This document shows positions 15,511-24,260 of a stretch of 37,025 nt of DNA, one piece after another. Under the pieces are notes generated by a model. The model had not been told where the DNA came from, made no database searches, and worked only from the letters and a program-made list of their open reading frames with translations. Numbering within the stretch: position 1 is the stretch's first letter; each line of letters begins with the position of its first letter. The position numbers were made by a program, and so were the translations under genes. The stretch is from Alphaproteobacteria bacterium (lineage in GTDB: Bacteria; Pseudomonadota; Alphaproteobacteria; Micropepsales; Micropepsaceae), in assembly GCA_018971835.1 (NCBI GenBank), contig JAGWZW010000032.1:1-37025 (forward strand), written 5' to 3'.

Positions 15511-18334
15511 CCTCCGCCACGCGGCGGCTCTCGGCGCTCAGTTCGGCATAATGCTCCTGCCATTCCGTCGGCCCGTTGGAGCGCGAGACTTCCACCGCCG
15601 TCACCTTGTATTCCGGGCAGTTGGTCGCCCAGTCGGACAGCTCGGTGGTCACCACATTGGTCTGCGTGTCGGGATGGTGGAAGGTCGTATAGACCACGCC
15701 CGGCGCCACGCGGGTGGTGATGTGCGCCCGCAAGGCGGTATCGCCAGTGCGGCTGGCGAGCTTGACCAGGTCGCCGTCCAGGATGCCGCGGTCTTCGGCG
15801 TCGTGCGGGTTGATTTCGAGCACATCGGCCTCGTGCCAGATCATGTTGGCGGTGCGTCGCGTCTGCGCGCCGACATTGTATTGGCTGAGGATGCGCCCGG
15901 TGGTGAGCAGCAGCGGGAAGCGCGGCCCCACCTTCTCCTCGGTCGGCACATATTCGGTGACGACGAAATGGCCCTTGCCGCGCACGAAGCCGTCTATATG
16001 CATCACCGGCGTGCCTTCGGGCGCCTTGGCGTTGCAGGGCCACTGGATCGAACCCAGTTCGTCCAGCTTCCGGAAGCTCACGCCAGCGAAGGTGGGCGTC
16101 AGGCGCGCGATCTCGTCCATGATCTCGGACGGATGCGTGTAGGGCATCGGCACGCCCAGCGCGCCGGCCAGCTTCACGGTCACTTCCCAGTCGGCCAGCC
16201 CGGCGCGCGGCGCAAAAGCCTTGCGTACCAGCTGAATGCGCCGCTCGGCATTGGTGAAGGTGCCGTCCTTCTCCAGGAAGGTGGAACCGGGCAGGAAGAC
16301 ATGGGCGTAGTTGGCGCTCTCGTTCAGGAACAGATCCTGCACCACCACGCATTCCATCGCCGCCAGCCCGGCAGCCATGTGATGGGTGTTGGGATCGGAT
16401 TGCAGGATGTCCTCGCCCTGCAGGTAGAGCCCCTTGAAGTTGCCCGCCACTGCTTCGTTGATCATGTTGGGGATGCGCAGGCCCGGCTCGGAATCCAGGC
16501 TCACGCCCCAGTCCTTCTCAAACGTGGCGCGCACGGCGTTGTCGGAGACATGGCGGTAGCCCGGCAGTTCGTGCGGGAAGCAGCCCATGTCGCAAGAGCC
16601 TTGCACATTGTTCTGCCCGCGCAAGGGATTCACGCCCACGCCGTTGCGGCCGATATTGCCCGTGGCCATCGCAAGGTTGGCGATGGCCATCACGCCGGTG
16701 GAGCCTTGGCTGTGCTCGGTGACGCCGAGGCCGTAATAGATCGCCGAGTTCGGCCCTTTGGCATAAAGCCGCGCAGCGGCACGCACATCCGCAGCCGGAA
16801 CGCCGGTCTGCGCTTCCGTGGCTTCCGGGCTGCGCGCGGGATCGGCAACGAACGCCGCCCATTCGGCATAGGCGTCGGCCTCGCAGCGGGTGCGGATGAA
16901 GGCGTCGTCGGTCAGCCCTTCGGTCACGATGACGTGGGCCAGCGCGGTCAGGACCGCCACATTGGTGCCGGGCCTGAGCGCCAGATGGTGCGCGGCCTCG
17001 ATGTGCGGCGATTTCACCAGCCCGGTGCGCCGCGGATCGACCACGATCAGCTTGGCGCCTTCGCGCAGCCGCTTCTTCAGCCGCGAGCCGAACACGGGAT
17101 GGGCGTCGGTCGGATTGGCGCCGACCACCATCACCACATCGGATTCGGCGACGGAATCGAAATCCTGCGTGCCGGCGGAGGTGCCCAGCGTTTCCTTCAG
17201 GCCGTAGCCGGTCGGCGAATGGCAGACGCGCGCGCAGTTGTCGATGTTGTTGTTGCCGAAGGCGGTGCGCACCAGCTTCTGCACCAGCCAGGTCTCCTCG
17301 TTGGTGCAGCGCGAGGAGGCGATGGCGCCGACGGACTTGCGGCCGTATTGCGCCTGGAGGCGCCGGAACTCGGAGGCCGCGTATTGAAGCGCCTCGTCCC
17401 AGCTCACCTCGCGCCAGGGATCGGTCGTTTTCGCCCGGATCATCGGCTTGGTGATGCGGTCGGGGTGGTTGGCGTAGCCCCAGGCGAAGCGGCCCTTGAC
17501 GCAGGCATGGCCGCGATTGGCCTTGCCGTCCTTCACCGGCACCATGCGCACCACCTCGTCGCCACGCATCTCTGCGCGAAGACTGCAGCCCACGCCGCAA
17601 TAGGCGCAGGTCGTGGTGACGGCGTGCTCAGGCTGGCCCGTTTCGACCACGGATTTCTCGATCAGCGTGGCGGTGGGGCAGGCGTTGACGCAGGCGCCGC
17701 AGGATACGCATTCCGATGAAAGAAAATCCTCGCCTGCGCTGGCGGCGATGCGGGTGTCGAAGCCCCGGCCCGCGCCGGTGAGCGCAAAAGTTCCCTGGAC
17801 TTCCTCGCAGGCCCGCACACAGCGATAGCAGACGATGCACTTGGCCGGATCGTAGTCGAAATAGGGATTGGTGCGGTCCTTGGTGTTGGCCAGGTGGTTC
17901 GCGCCCGCGCCATAGCGCACTTCGCGCAGGCCCACCGCGCCGGCCATGTCCTGCAACTCGCAATCGCCGTTGGCGGCGCAGGTCAGGCAGTCCAGCGGAT
18001 GATCGGAGATGTAGAGTTCCATCACCCCGCGTCGCAGCGTCTTCAGCCGTGCGGTCTGGGTGTGCACCACCATGCCGTCCTGGGCCGGCGTGGTGCAGGA
18101 GGCCGGCGTACCGGCGCGGCCTTCGATCTCCACCAGGCACAGCCGGCACGAACCGAAGGACTCCAGCGTGTCGGTGGCGCAAAGCTTGGGCACGGAAATT
18201 CCCGCCAGTGCCGCCGCGTGCATCAGCGAGGTGCCTTCGGGCACGGTAACAGCGCAGCCGTCGATGGTCAGCGTGACCGACTTCTGCGAGGCGGAGGCCG
18301 GGGTGCCGAAATCCTGTTCGAAGTGCATGGTCAT
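15494..18334 (-). CDS. fdsA: NAD-dependent formate dehydrogenase, molybdenum alpha subunit
   Basis: 946 residues. Domain order: an N-terminal [2Fe-2S] domain (CATDTLESFGSCRLC), the His-coordinated cluster (HPLDCLTCAANGDC), two 4Fe-4S ferredoxin motifs (CIVCYRCVRAC and CVSCGACVNAC), the cluster next to the cofactor (CAYCGVGC), then the bis-MGD catalytic domains. The metal ligand is Cys371 in RVCHSP, followed by His372, so this is a cysteine enzyme, not a selenocysteine one. It oxidises formate to CO2 and passes electrons to FdsB and NAD+. It starts 8 bases after fdsB. The usual fdsC/fdhD sulfur-transfer gene and the small fdsD are not next to it. Confidence 0.95.
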   Translation of the reverse strand: MTMHFEQDFGTPASASQKSVTLTIDGCAVTVPEGTSLMHAAALAGISVPKLCATDTLESFGSCRLCLVEIEGRAGTPASCTTPAQDGMVVHTQTARLKTLRRGVMELYISDHPLDCLTCAANGDCELQDMAGAVGLREVRYGAGANHLANTKDRTNPYFDYDPAKCIVCYRCVRACEEVQGTFALTGAGRGFDTRIAASAGEDFLSSECVSCGACVNACPTATLIEKSVVETGQPEHAVTTTCAYCGVGCSLRAEMRGDEVVRMVPVKDGKANRGHACVKGRFAWGYANHPDRITKPMIRAKTTDPWREVSWDEALQYAASEFRRLQAQYGRKSVGAIASSRCTNEETWLVQKLVRTAFGNNNIDNCARVCHSPTGYGLKETLGTSAGTQDFDSVAESDVVMVVGANPTDAHPVFGSRLKKRLREGAKLIVVDPRRTGLVKSPHIEAAHHLALRPGTNVAVLTALAHVIVTEGLTDDAFIRTRCEADAYAEWAAFVADPARSPEATEAQTGVPAADVRAAARLYAKGPNSAIYYGLGVTEHSQGSTGVMAIANLAMATGNIGRNGVGVNPLRGQNNVQGSCDMGCFPHELPGYRHVSDNAVRATFEKDWGVSLDSEPGLRIPNMINEAVAGNFKGLYLQGEDILQSDPNTHHMAAGLAAMECVVVQDLFLNESANYAHVFLPGSTFLEKDGTFTNAERRIQLVRKAFAPRAGLADWEVTVKLAGALGVPMPYTHPSEIMDEIARLTPTFAGVSFRKLDELGSIQWPCNAKAPEGTPVMHIDGFVRGKGHFVVTEYVPTEEKVGPRFPLLLTTGRILSQYNVGAQTRRTANMIWHEADVLEINPHDAEDRGILDGDLVKLASRTGDTALRAHITTRVAPGVVYTTFHHPDTQTNVVTTELSDWATNCPEYKVTAVEVSRSNGPTEWQEHYAELSAESRRVAEVTAAE

Positions 18335-18342
18335 GGCGCAGG

Positions 18343-19875
18343 TTATCTCCGGTCAAAGTCCTGCGGGAAATGATCGAGCGCGCTCAGCACCGGGTAGGGC
18401 ACGAAGCCGCCCAGCGCACAGAGCGAGCCCGATTTCATAACATCGCACAATTCGCGCAGGATCGCGATATCGGAAGCCGCATTGTCCTTGCTGATGATAT
18501 GGTCGATCAGTTCCTGCCCGCGCTTCGAACCGATGCGGCAGGGTGTGCATTTGCCGCAGGATTCCTCGGCGCAGAATTCCATGGCAAAGCGGGCCTGCTC
18601 GGCCATGTCCACGCTGTCGTTGAAGACCACGATGCCGCCATGGCCGATGAGCCCGCCCTTCGCGGTGAAGGCCTCGTAGTCGAAGGGCGTGTCGAACAGC
18701 ACGCGCGGGAAATAGGCGCCGAGCGGCCCTCCTACTTGCACCGCACGCACGGGCCTGCCGCTGCGCGTGCCGCCGCCGATCCCGTCTACCAACTCGCCCA
18801 GCGTCACGCCGAAAGCCGTCTCGAACAGTCCGCCGAATTTCACATCGCCGGCAAGCTGGATCGGCATCGTGCCGCGCGATTTGCCGCTGCCGAAATTGGC
18901 GTAGAACTCTGCGCCTTTTTCGAGAATGGTCGGCACCGCCGCCAGCGTCAGCACGTTGTTGATGACGGTGGGTGCCCCGAACAGGCCGCTATGTACGGGC
19001 AGCGGCGGCTTCGCTCGCACCAGCCCGCGCGTGCCCTCGATGCTTTCGAGCAGCGCCGTTTCCTCGCCGCAGACATAGGATCCGGCTCCGGAGCGCACCT
19101 CGAGATCGAAGGCATGGTCCGAGCCCATGACCTTGGGGCCGAGCAGGCCGTTCTCTTGTGCGGCGGCAACCGCCCGGCGCATGGCGGCGAGCGCGTGGGG
19201 ATATTCGGACCTTATATAGATGTAGCCATGCGTGGCGCCGGTGGCGATGCCGGCAACGATCATGCCTTCGATCAGGAGGAAGGGGTCGCCTTCCATCAGC
19301 ATCCGGTCGGCATAGGTGCCCGAATCGCCCTCGTCTGCGTTGCAGACGATATATTTCTGCGCCGCGCCGGCCTTCGCAGCCCCCTGCCATTTGATGCCGG
19401 CAGGAAAGCCCGCGCCGCCGCGCCCGCGCAGGCCCGAGCGCGTCACCTCCTCGAGGATTCCATCCGGCCCCAGCGCAATGGCGCGTTCCAGGCCCTTGAG
19501 CCCACCCGCGGTGACATAGGCGTCGAGCGAGTCAGGATCGACGGTGCCGCAGCGGGCGAAGGTCAGGCGGGTCTGGCGCTTGAAAAACGGTATGGCTTCC
19601 ACCGGCCCCAGCGCCAGCGGGTGGGCGGCACCGTTCGCCGCAGCCTTCAGCACTGCTGCCGCGTCTGCCGCCGTCATCGGCCCATAGGCCAACCAGCCGG
19701 ATGGAGTCTCGATTTCCAGCAGCGGCTCCAGCCACACCATGCCCCGCGAGCCGGTTCGGGTGAGAGTGAGCGGGCGTTCGGCCCTGGCGGCGGCGTCGGC
19801 CAGCGCGGCTGCGACAGCGTCGGCACCCAGCGCCAGCGCCGCGGCATCCTTGGAGAGGCGGGCGTTGAGGCTCAT
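18343..19875 (-). CDS. fdsB: Formate dehydrogenase beta subunit, NuoF-like (FMN, NADH site)
   Basis: 510 residues from the ATG at 19875, which overlaps the fdsG stop as ATGA. A poorly conserved N-terminal thioredoxin-like region (about 30-105) precedes the NuoF-type core: GLRGRGGAGFPAGIKW (about 149-163) and NADEGDSGTYADR bind FMN and NADH, and ESCGKCTPCRIG plus a later Cys in SGSLCALGG bind a 4Fe-4S cluster. In the soluble Fds complex this subunit passes electrons from formate to NAD+. The layout matches FdsB of the Cupriavidus and Rhodobacter enzymes. Confidence 0.94.
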   Translation of the reverse strand: MSLNARLSKDAAALALGADAVAAALADAAARAERPLTLTRTGSRGMVWLEPLLEIETPSGWLAYGPMTAADAAAVLKAAANGAAHPLALGPVEAIPFFKRQTRLTFARCGTVDPDSLDAYVTAGGLKGLERAIALGPDGILEEVTRSGLRGRGGAGFPAGIKWQGAAKAGAAQKYIVCNADEGDSGTYADRMLMEGDPFLLIEGMIVAGIATGATHGYIYIRSEYPHALAAMRRAVAAAQENGLLGPKVMGSDHAFDLEVRSGAGSYVCGEETALLESIEGTRGLVRAKPPLPVHSGLFGAPTVINNVLTLAAVPTILEKGAEFYANFGSGKSRGTMPIQLAGDVKFGGLFETAFGVTLGELVDGIGGGTRSGRPVRAVQVGGPLGAYFPRVLFDTPFDYEAFTAKGGLIGHGGIVVFNDSVDMAEQARFAMEFCAEESCGKCTPCRIGSKRGQELIDHIISKDNAASDIAILRELCDVMKSGSLCALGGFVPYPVLSALDHFPQDFDRR

Positions 19876-20402
19876 TCCGCCGCTCCGTCGATCAGTTTTT
19901 CGATCCGCGCGCCGTCGAGCCGCGCCAACGGCGTGCCGTCCAGCATCCCCGCGGGACCGCAGGCGCACAGCCCCAGGCAGAACACCGGCTCCAGCGTCCA
20001 GTTGCCTTCGCTGTCCGTTTCATCCCAGCCGAGCTTCAGCCGCCGCTTCGCCACCTCCGCCACGGATACACTGCCGGCGGCCTGGCAGGCCTCGGCCCGG
20101 CACAGCTTGAGCACATGCCGGCCGGCCGGGCGCTCCCGAAAGTCGCGGTAAAAGGTGACGGCGCCGTGGACCTCCGCGCGGCTGACGTTGAAGACTTCGG
20201 CCAGCAGGACAACGGCTTCGCCCGGCACATGCCCAAATGCGGACTGAATGGCCAGGAGCGCTGGCAGCAACCCACCTTTCGTATTCGCAAAAGTCTCGGC
20301 GATCTCTCTCGCGCGGGCTTCGTTCCACAATTCGGCGGCAGGGGGCACGGGCGTTGCTCTATCTGTTATGAAACAGAACCTCTTTCTACGCCGCCTGCCC
20401 AT
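19872..20402 (-). CDS. fdsG: Formate dehydrogenase gamma subunit, NuoE-like [2Fe-2S]
   Basis: 176 residues from the ATG at 20402. The thioredoxin-fold [2Fe-2S] motif is complete: Cys101 and Cys106 (LCRAEAC), then Cys142 and Cys146 (FCLGLC). HVPGEAVVLLAEVFNVSRAEVHGAVTFYRDF is typical of NuoE/FdsG. The start is uncertain: the ATG has no ribosome binding site and adds a basic stretch (MGRRRRKR), while a GTG at 20348 begins closer to the conserved region. AGAAAGAGG lies on the minus strand just upstream of an ATA codon. It is the first gene of fdsGBA and is divergent from ccoN. Confidence 0.9.
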   Translation of the reverse strand: MGRRRRKRFCFITDRATPVPPAAELWNEARAREIAETFANTKGGLLPALLAIQSAFGHVPGEAVVLLAEVFNVSRAEVHGAVTFYRDFRERPAGRHVLKLCRAEACQAAGSVSVAEVAKRRLKLGWDETDSEGNWTLEPVFCLGLCACGPAGMLDGTPLARLDGARIEKLIDGAAE

Positions 20403-20531
20403 GCTGCCGCAACCGCGCACGGAATACCCGTGAAATCTGAGCGGATTTGCGAGCGATAATATTTCGCGGCGAAATGGCCCACCCCATCCGCCGCGGCGCG
20501 CGTCTGCAAATTCGTCGCAGGTAGCTTACGA

Positions 20532-20545
20532 TTGATTTAAGTCAT
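20532..20545 (+). promoter_or_regulatory. ccoN: FNR/FixK-type box upstream of ccoN
   Basis: TTGAT-TTAA-GTCAT matches TTGA-N6-TCAA at seven of eight fixed positions. The usual 41.5-base spacing puts a plus-strand start near 20580 and a roughly 200-base leader before ccoN. Control of cbb3 operons by FNR/FixK proteins is well established in alphaproteobacteria, which supports the call. It may also act on the divergent fds genes, where the predicted start would be near 20497. Confidence 0.6.
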
Positions 20546-20570
20546 GGGCGTTTTGCATGGGGACCGGATA

Positions 20571-20596
20571 CCCCAGCAGGGTTATTTACTGGGGGA
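20571..20596 (+). promoter_or_regulatory. Hairpin overlapping a ribosome binding site in the ccoN leader
   Basis: CCCCAG (20571-20576) and CTGGGG (20589-20594) can pair across a 12-base loop. The right arm overlaps GGGGGA (20591-20596), a ribosome binding site 5 bases before an ATG at 20602. If transcription begins upstream of 20571 the site would be masked; if it begins near 20580, as the FNR box predicts, the left arm would be missing from the RNA. Confidence 0.35.
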
Positions 20597-20601
20597 TATT
20601 C

Positions 20602-20805
20602 ATGGCATCGGTCCGATACGTGCCTGCCGTGCGCAACGGGGACGGGTATGTCGGCTGGCAGGCGTTCTGCGCCGCAGCCGACAAGCCTGACTTTGAAGCG
20701 TCACGGGCCGCTTTGAATTCGCAATCATCGGCGTCGGCGTCGTTCGCGTCGCGGTCGCCATCTTCGGAAGGGGCAAATCATGCAGCCAGACGCTGCCCGG
20801 TCTAA
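20602..20805 (+). CDS. Possible small leader ORF upstream of ccoN
   Basis: 67 codons starting [20 protein letters not shown], with a strong ribosome binding site (GGGGGA) 5 bases upstream, and ending 26 bases inside ccoN in another frame. The first 35 codons have the G/C-rich third positions of real genes here; the rest is Ser/Ala-rich and looks less like protein. No family is recognised. It may be a leader peptide whose translation affects ccoN, or a chance frame. Treat as speculative. Confidence 0.3.
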   Translation: MASVRYVPAVRNGDGYVGWQAFCAAADKPDFEASRAALNSQSSASASFASRSPSSEGANHAARRCPV

Positions 20806-22423
20806 GTTTCGCTTGGACCTGTTCCTGGTTCCGGGATTCCTGATCCTCGGATTCTTTGTTGCAGTCTATGAGGCTGCGCAATCGCCGGATTACCGCATGG
20901 TGATCCAGGCCTGGACCTTCATGGTCTGCATGGCCGTCGCAGGCGTCTGGTTCCTGCGCCGTTACGGGAACGGCGTTCCCGAAGATGAGCGTGGCGCCTA
21001 TCAGAACGACGTGATCAAGGCCGGTGTGATCGCCGCGATGATCTGGGCTGTCGCGGCGTTCCTGGTCGGCATCATTATCGCCTTCCAGCTCACCTATCCG
21101 AACCAGATGTATATCGCCAGCCTGCCCTACTTCAATTTCGGGCGGATGCGGCCTCTGCATACGTCGGCCGCGATCTTCGCCTTCGGCGGCAACGTGCTGC
21201 TGGCGACTTCGTTCTATGTCGTGCAGCGCACCAGCAAGGCGCGGCTGTTCGGCGGCTCGCTCGCGTGGTTCGTGTTCTGGGGCTACAACACCTTCATCGT
21301 GATGGCGGGCACGGGCTACCTGCTCGGCATCACCCAGGGCCGCGAATATGCGGAGCCGGAATGGTACATGGACCTTTGGCTGACCATCGTCTGGGTCGGC
21401 TACCTGCTGGCCTTCCTGGGAACGATCTGGAAGCGCAAGGAACCCCACATCTACGTGGCGAACTGGTTCTACCTCGCTTTCATCGTCACCATTGCCATGC
21501 TGCACATCATCAACAACCTGGCGGTGCCGGTATCGTTCATGGAGGTGAAGAGCTTCTCGGCGATGTCCGGCGTGCAGGACGCGATGGTGCAGTGGTGGTA
21601 CGGCCACAACGCGGTGGGCTTCTTCCTGACTGCGGGCTTCCTGGGCATCATGTACTACTTTGTGCCCAAGCGCGCGGAGCGGCCGGTCTATTCCTACCGG
21701 CTGTCGATCGTGCACTTCTGGACGCTGATCTTCATCTACATCTGGGCCGGCCCGCACCATCTGCTCTACACGGCGCTGCCGGGCTGGGTGCAGACCCTGG
21801 GCATGACCTTCTCGATCATGCTGTGGATGCCCTCCTGGGGCGGCATGATCAACGGCCTGATGACGCTCTCCGGCGCCTGGGACAAGCTCAGGACCGATCC
21901 GGTGCTGCGCATGCTGGTGGTGTCCGTTGCCTTCTATGGCATGAGCACTTTCGAAGGCCCGGTCATGAGCATCAAAACGGTGAATGCCCTGTCGCATTAC
22001 ACCAACTGGACCATCGGCCACGTGCATTCCGGCACGCTGGGCTGGGTCGGCTTCGTCAGCTTCGGCGCGCTTTACTGCCTGGTGCCGTGGCTGTGGAAGC
22101 GCCAGCGGCTCTACTCCGTCCAGCTGGTGGAATGGCACTTCTGGGTCTCGACCATCGGTATCGTCTTCTACATCACCTCGATGTGGGTGGCCGGTATCAT
22201 GCAGGGCCTGATGTGGCGCGCCTATAACAGCTTCGGCTTCCTGGAATATTCCTTCGTCGAAACTGTGCAGGCCATGCACCCGTATTACCTGATCCGGGCG
22301 ATCGGCGGCGTGCTCTACCTGATCGGAACGCTGATCATGTTCTACAATCTGATACGCACAATCCGCGGCGATGTCCGCGGAGCCGAGCCGATTGCCGCAT
22401 CTGCGGCTGCTGCGGCAGCGTGA
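20780..22423 (+). CDS. ccoN: Cytochrome cbb3 oxidase catalytic subunit I
   Basis: 547 residues with about 12-14 membrane helices. Haem-copper oxidase ligands are all visible: His127 (low-spin haem), His276 and His326/His327 (Cu[10 protein letters not shown] and AGPHHLLY), His414 (haem b3) and His416 (low-spin haem) in [10 protein letters not shown]. Tyr320 sits six residues before His326, where the cbb3 cross-linked tyrosine lies. This subunit reduces oxygen to water with high affinity and pumps protons. The N-terminus is longer than in the Pseudomonas enzymes, with an extra helix. GGAAGGGG lies 6 bases before the ATG. It is the first gene of ccoNOQP. Confidence 0.97.
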   Translation: MQPDAARSKFRLDLFLVPGFLILGFFVAVYEAAQSPDYRMVIQAWTFMVCMAVAGVWFLRRYGNGVPEDERGAYQNDVIKAGVIAAMIWAVAAFLVGIIIAFQLTYPNQMYIASLPYFNFGRMRPLHTSAAIFAFGGNVLLATSFYVVQRTSKARLFGGSLAWFVFWGYNTFIVMAGTGYLLGITQGREYAEPEWYMDLWLTIVWVGYLLAFLGTIWKRKEPHIYVANWFYLAFIVTIAMLHIINNLAVPVSFMEVKSFSAMSGVQDAMVQWWYGHNAVGFFLTAGFLGIMYYFVPKRAERPVYSYRLSIVHFWTLIFIYIWAGPHHLLYTALPGWVQTLGMTFSIMLWMPSWGGMINGLMTLSGAWDKLRTDPVLRMLVVSVAFYGMSTFEGPVMSIKTVNALSHYTNWTIGHVHSGTLGWVGFVSFGALYCLVPWLWKRQRLYSVQLVEWHFWVSTIGIVFYITSMWVAGIMQGLMWRAYNSFGFLEYSFVETVQAMHPYYLIRAIGGVLYLIGTLIMFYNLIRTIRGDVRGAEPIAASAAAAAA

Positions 22424-22434
22424 GGGGGCGTGCG

Positions 22435-23169
22435 ATGATGAGCAAACACGATTTCATCGAACGCAACTCGATGGTGCTGCTGTTTTTCATCCTGATCGTG
22501 GTGGCGATCGGCGGCCTGGTCGAGATCGCGCCCTTGTTCTGGATCCAGGGCACGATCGAAAAGGTGCAGGGCATGCGGCCCTACACCCCGCTCGAGCTGG
22601 AGGGACGGGACATCTATGTGCGCGAAGGTTGCTACCTCTGCCACAGCCAGATGATCCGCACCCTGCGCGACGAAGTGGAGCGCTACGGCCATTACAGCCT
22701 GGCGGCGGAGAGCATGTACGACCATCCGTTCCAGTGGGGCTCGGAGCGTACCGGCCCGGACCTGGCGCGCATCGGCGGCAAGTATTCCGATGAATGGCAC
22801 CGCGCGCATCTGAACAATCCGCGCTCGGTGGTTCCGGAATCGGTGATGCCGCCTTATGCCTTCCTGGAGAAGACGCCGCTCAATTACAGCGATATCGCGC
22901 TTCAGCTTAAGACCAACCGCGAAGTCGGCGTGCCTTATACCGACGACGATATCGCCAATGCCAAGCGCGACCTGGAAGCCCAGGTCAATCCGGACGGCGC
23001 GGATGCGGCGGGCCTGCAGAAGCGTTACCCGCATGTGAACGTGCGCGACTTCGACGGCAACCCGAAAGAGATCACCGAAGCCGATGCGTTGATTGCCTAT
23101 CTGCAGATGCTGGGCACGCTCGTCGATTTCTCCACCTACAAGGCCGATGCGCCTGGCAACAACCGGTAG
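22435..23169 (+). CDS. ccoO: Cytochrome cbb3 oxidase monohaem subunit II
   Basis: 244 residues from the ATG at 22435, with GAGGGGG 6 bases upstream; the ATG at 22438 is an alternative. One N-terminal membrane helix (about 13-33) anchors a periplasmic cytochrome c domain with the haem motif CYLCH (Cys66 to His70) and the likely axial Met in SVMPPYAF. It passes electrons from CcoP to CcoN. It starts 11 bases after ccoN and ends inside the ribosome binding site of ccoQ. Confidence 0.96.
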   Translation: MMSKHDFIERNSMVLLFFILIVVAIGGLVEIAPLFWIQGTIEKVQGMRPYTPLELEGRDIYVREGCYLCHSQMIRTLRDEVERYGHYSLAAESMYDHPFQWGSERTGPDLARIGGKYSDEWHRAHLNNPRSVVPESVMPPYAFLEKTPLNYSDIALQLKTNREVGVPYTDDDIANAKRDLEAQVNPDGADAAGLQKRYPHVNVRDFDGNPKEITEADALIAYLQMLGTLVDFSTYKADAPGNNR

Positions 23170-23178
23170 GAGGGGTAA

Positions 23179-23343
23179 ATGGACGTGACCTACGAACAGG
23201 TGATGCAGTTCACGCGAAGCTGGGATGGCGTCTATTTTCTGGTCGTCTTCCTCGGGGCATGCGTCTACGCGCTCTGGCCTTCGAACAAGGAAAAATTCCG
23301 TGAGGCGGCTGACATTCCGCTCCATGATGACGAGGACATGTGA
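23179..23343 (+). CDS. ccoQ: Cytochrome cbb3 oxidase small subunit CcoQ
   Basis: 54 residues, too short for many gene finders. The sequence opens MDVTYEQVMQFTRSWDGVYF, has one membrane helix (about 18-33) ending in YALWPSNKEKFREAA and an acidic tail, as in CcoQ/FixQ. TAGGAGGGG (23167-23175), which includes the ccoO stop, is the ribosome binding site. The stop overlaps the ccoP start as TGATG. CcoQ stabilises the assembled oxidase in characterised systems. Position, length and helix all agree. Confidence 0.93.
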   Translation: MDVTYEQVMQFTRSWDGVYFLVVFLGACVYALWPSNKEKFREAADIPLHDDEDM

Positions 23344-24212
23344 TGGCTACGGACAAGGAAATCGACAGCCACTCCGGAACCGAGACGACCGGCCATGAGT
23401 GGGATGGGATCAAGGAACTCAACACGCCGCTGCCGCGCTGGTGGCTGACGATATTCTACGCCTGTATCGCGTTCGCGGTGGGCTACTGGATATTGATGCC
23501 TGCCTGGCCGCTGGCCAACGGTTATACCCACGGCTTGCTGGGCTATCACCAGCGCGACGCAGTGATGGCCGACATCGGCAAGCTCCAGTCTTTCCGCGCC
23601 GGCGAAGCGGCGGGGCTCGACAAGGACAGCCTGGAGCAGATCGTGGCCTCGCCCAAACTGCTGCAGTTCGCCGAGGCCGAAGGCAAGTCCGTGTTCGGCG
23701 ACAACTGCGCTCCCTGTCACGGCTCGGGCGCGCAGGGCAGCCGCGGCTTCCCCAACCTGAACGACGACGACTGGCTCTGGGGTGGCAAGTTGGAGGATAT
23801 CCAGCACACCATCACCGTGGGCGTCCGCTCCACCAGCCCGGATACCCGCCAGTCCCAGATGCCGGCCTGGGGGCGCGACCACATGCTGACCCCGGCCCAG
23901 ATCAATGACCTGACGGAATATGTGGTGCATCTGTCGCATCGTCCGGCCGACGCGGCAGCGGTACAAAGGGCCACAAAGCTGTTCGCTGACAATTGTGCAC
24001 CCTGCCACGGGCCGGAAGGCAAGGGGAGCCAGCAATTCGGCGCCCCTAACCTGACCGACAATATCTGGCTCTATGGTCCGACGCGCGCGGACATTCACGA
24101 CCAGATATGGAACGGTCACGGCGGCGTGATGCCCACTTGGGGCGGGCGGCTGTCGCCGGAAACCATCAAGGCGCTCGCCGTCTACGTCCACAGCCTGGGC
24201 GGCGGGCAGTAA
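23343..24212 (+). CDS. ccoP: Cytochrome cbb3 oxidase dihaem subunit III
   Basis: 289 residues from the ATG at 23343, which shares one base with the ccoQ stop. One membrane helix (about 34-53, in the RWWLTIFYACIAFAVGYW region) is followed by two cytochrome c domains with CAPCH motifs at Cys122-His126 and Cys218-His222. The N-terminal DGIKELNTPLPRWW motif is typical of CcoP. It takes electrons from the bc1 complex or a soluble cytochrome c and passes them to CcoO. Confidence 0.96.
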   Translation: MATDKEIDSHSGTETTGHEWDGIKELNTPLPRWWLTIFYACIAFAVGYWILMPAWPLANGYTHGLLGYHQRDAVMADIGKLQSFRAGEAAGLDKDSLEQIVASPKLLQFAEAEGKSVFGDNCAPCHGSGAQGSRGFPNLNDDDWLWGGKLEDIQHTITVGVRSTSPDTRQSQMPAWGRDHMLTPAQINDLTEYVVHLSHRPADAAAVQRATKLFADNCAPCHGPEGKGSQQFGAPNLTDNIWLYGPTRADIHDQIWNGHGGVMPTWGGRLSPETIKALAVYVHSLGGGQ

Positions 24213-24253
24213 GAAAGGAGTTGGCGCGGAACGCTGGGTATTGCGTTCCGCGC
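24213..24253 (+). promoter_or_regulatory. ccoG: ccoG ribosome binding site separated from the start by a perfect hairpin
   Basis: GAAAGGAG (24213-24220) lies 40 bases before the ccoG ATG, and nothing closer resembles a ribosome binding site. In between, GCGCGGAACGC (24224-24234) and GCGTTCCGCGC (24243-24253) form a perfect 11-base-pair stem with an 8-base loop. When folded, the site and the ATG would be about 10 bases apart. No U-run follows, so it is not a standard terminator, although it could reduce read-through or mark an RNA processing point between ccoNOQP and ccoGHIS. Confidence 0.55.
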
Positions 24254-24260
24254 GGCTGCA

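Larger units (their letters stand above)
20403..20779. other. Divergent fdsG-ccoN intergenic region
   Basis: 377 bases without a confident gene. From left to right it holds a short palindrome ATTTCG-CGG-CGAAAT (20461-20475) near the fdsG side, an FNR/FixK-type box (20532-20545), a CCCCAG...CTGGGG hairpin (20571-20594), a possible small leader ORF with a good ribosome binding site (from 20602), a stretch of repeated TCG and GCG triplets (about 20735-20760) and the ccoN ribosome binding site GGAAGGGG (20766-20773). Confidence 0.6.

Noticed and set aside
17219..17227. Possible selenocysteine formate dehydrogenase
   Set aside because: The active-site codon is TGC (Cys371); there is no in-frame TGA, so no selenocysteine is needed.
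15266..17719. 817-codon plus-strand frame opposite fdsA
   Set aside because: Antisense shadow of a well-supported molybdoenzyme gene; composition is that of a reversed reading frame.
20735..20760. Repeated TCG/GCG triplets before ccoN, considered as a microsatellite or repeat array
   Set aside because: Short and irregular; consistent with ordinary high-GC sequence.
20600..22279. 559-codon minus-strand frame opposite ccoN
   Set aside because: Shadow of ccoN, with His- and Asp-rich content and no family.
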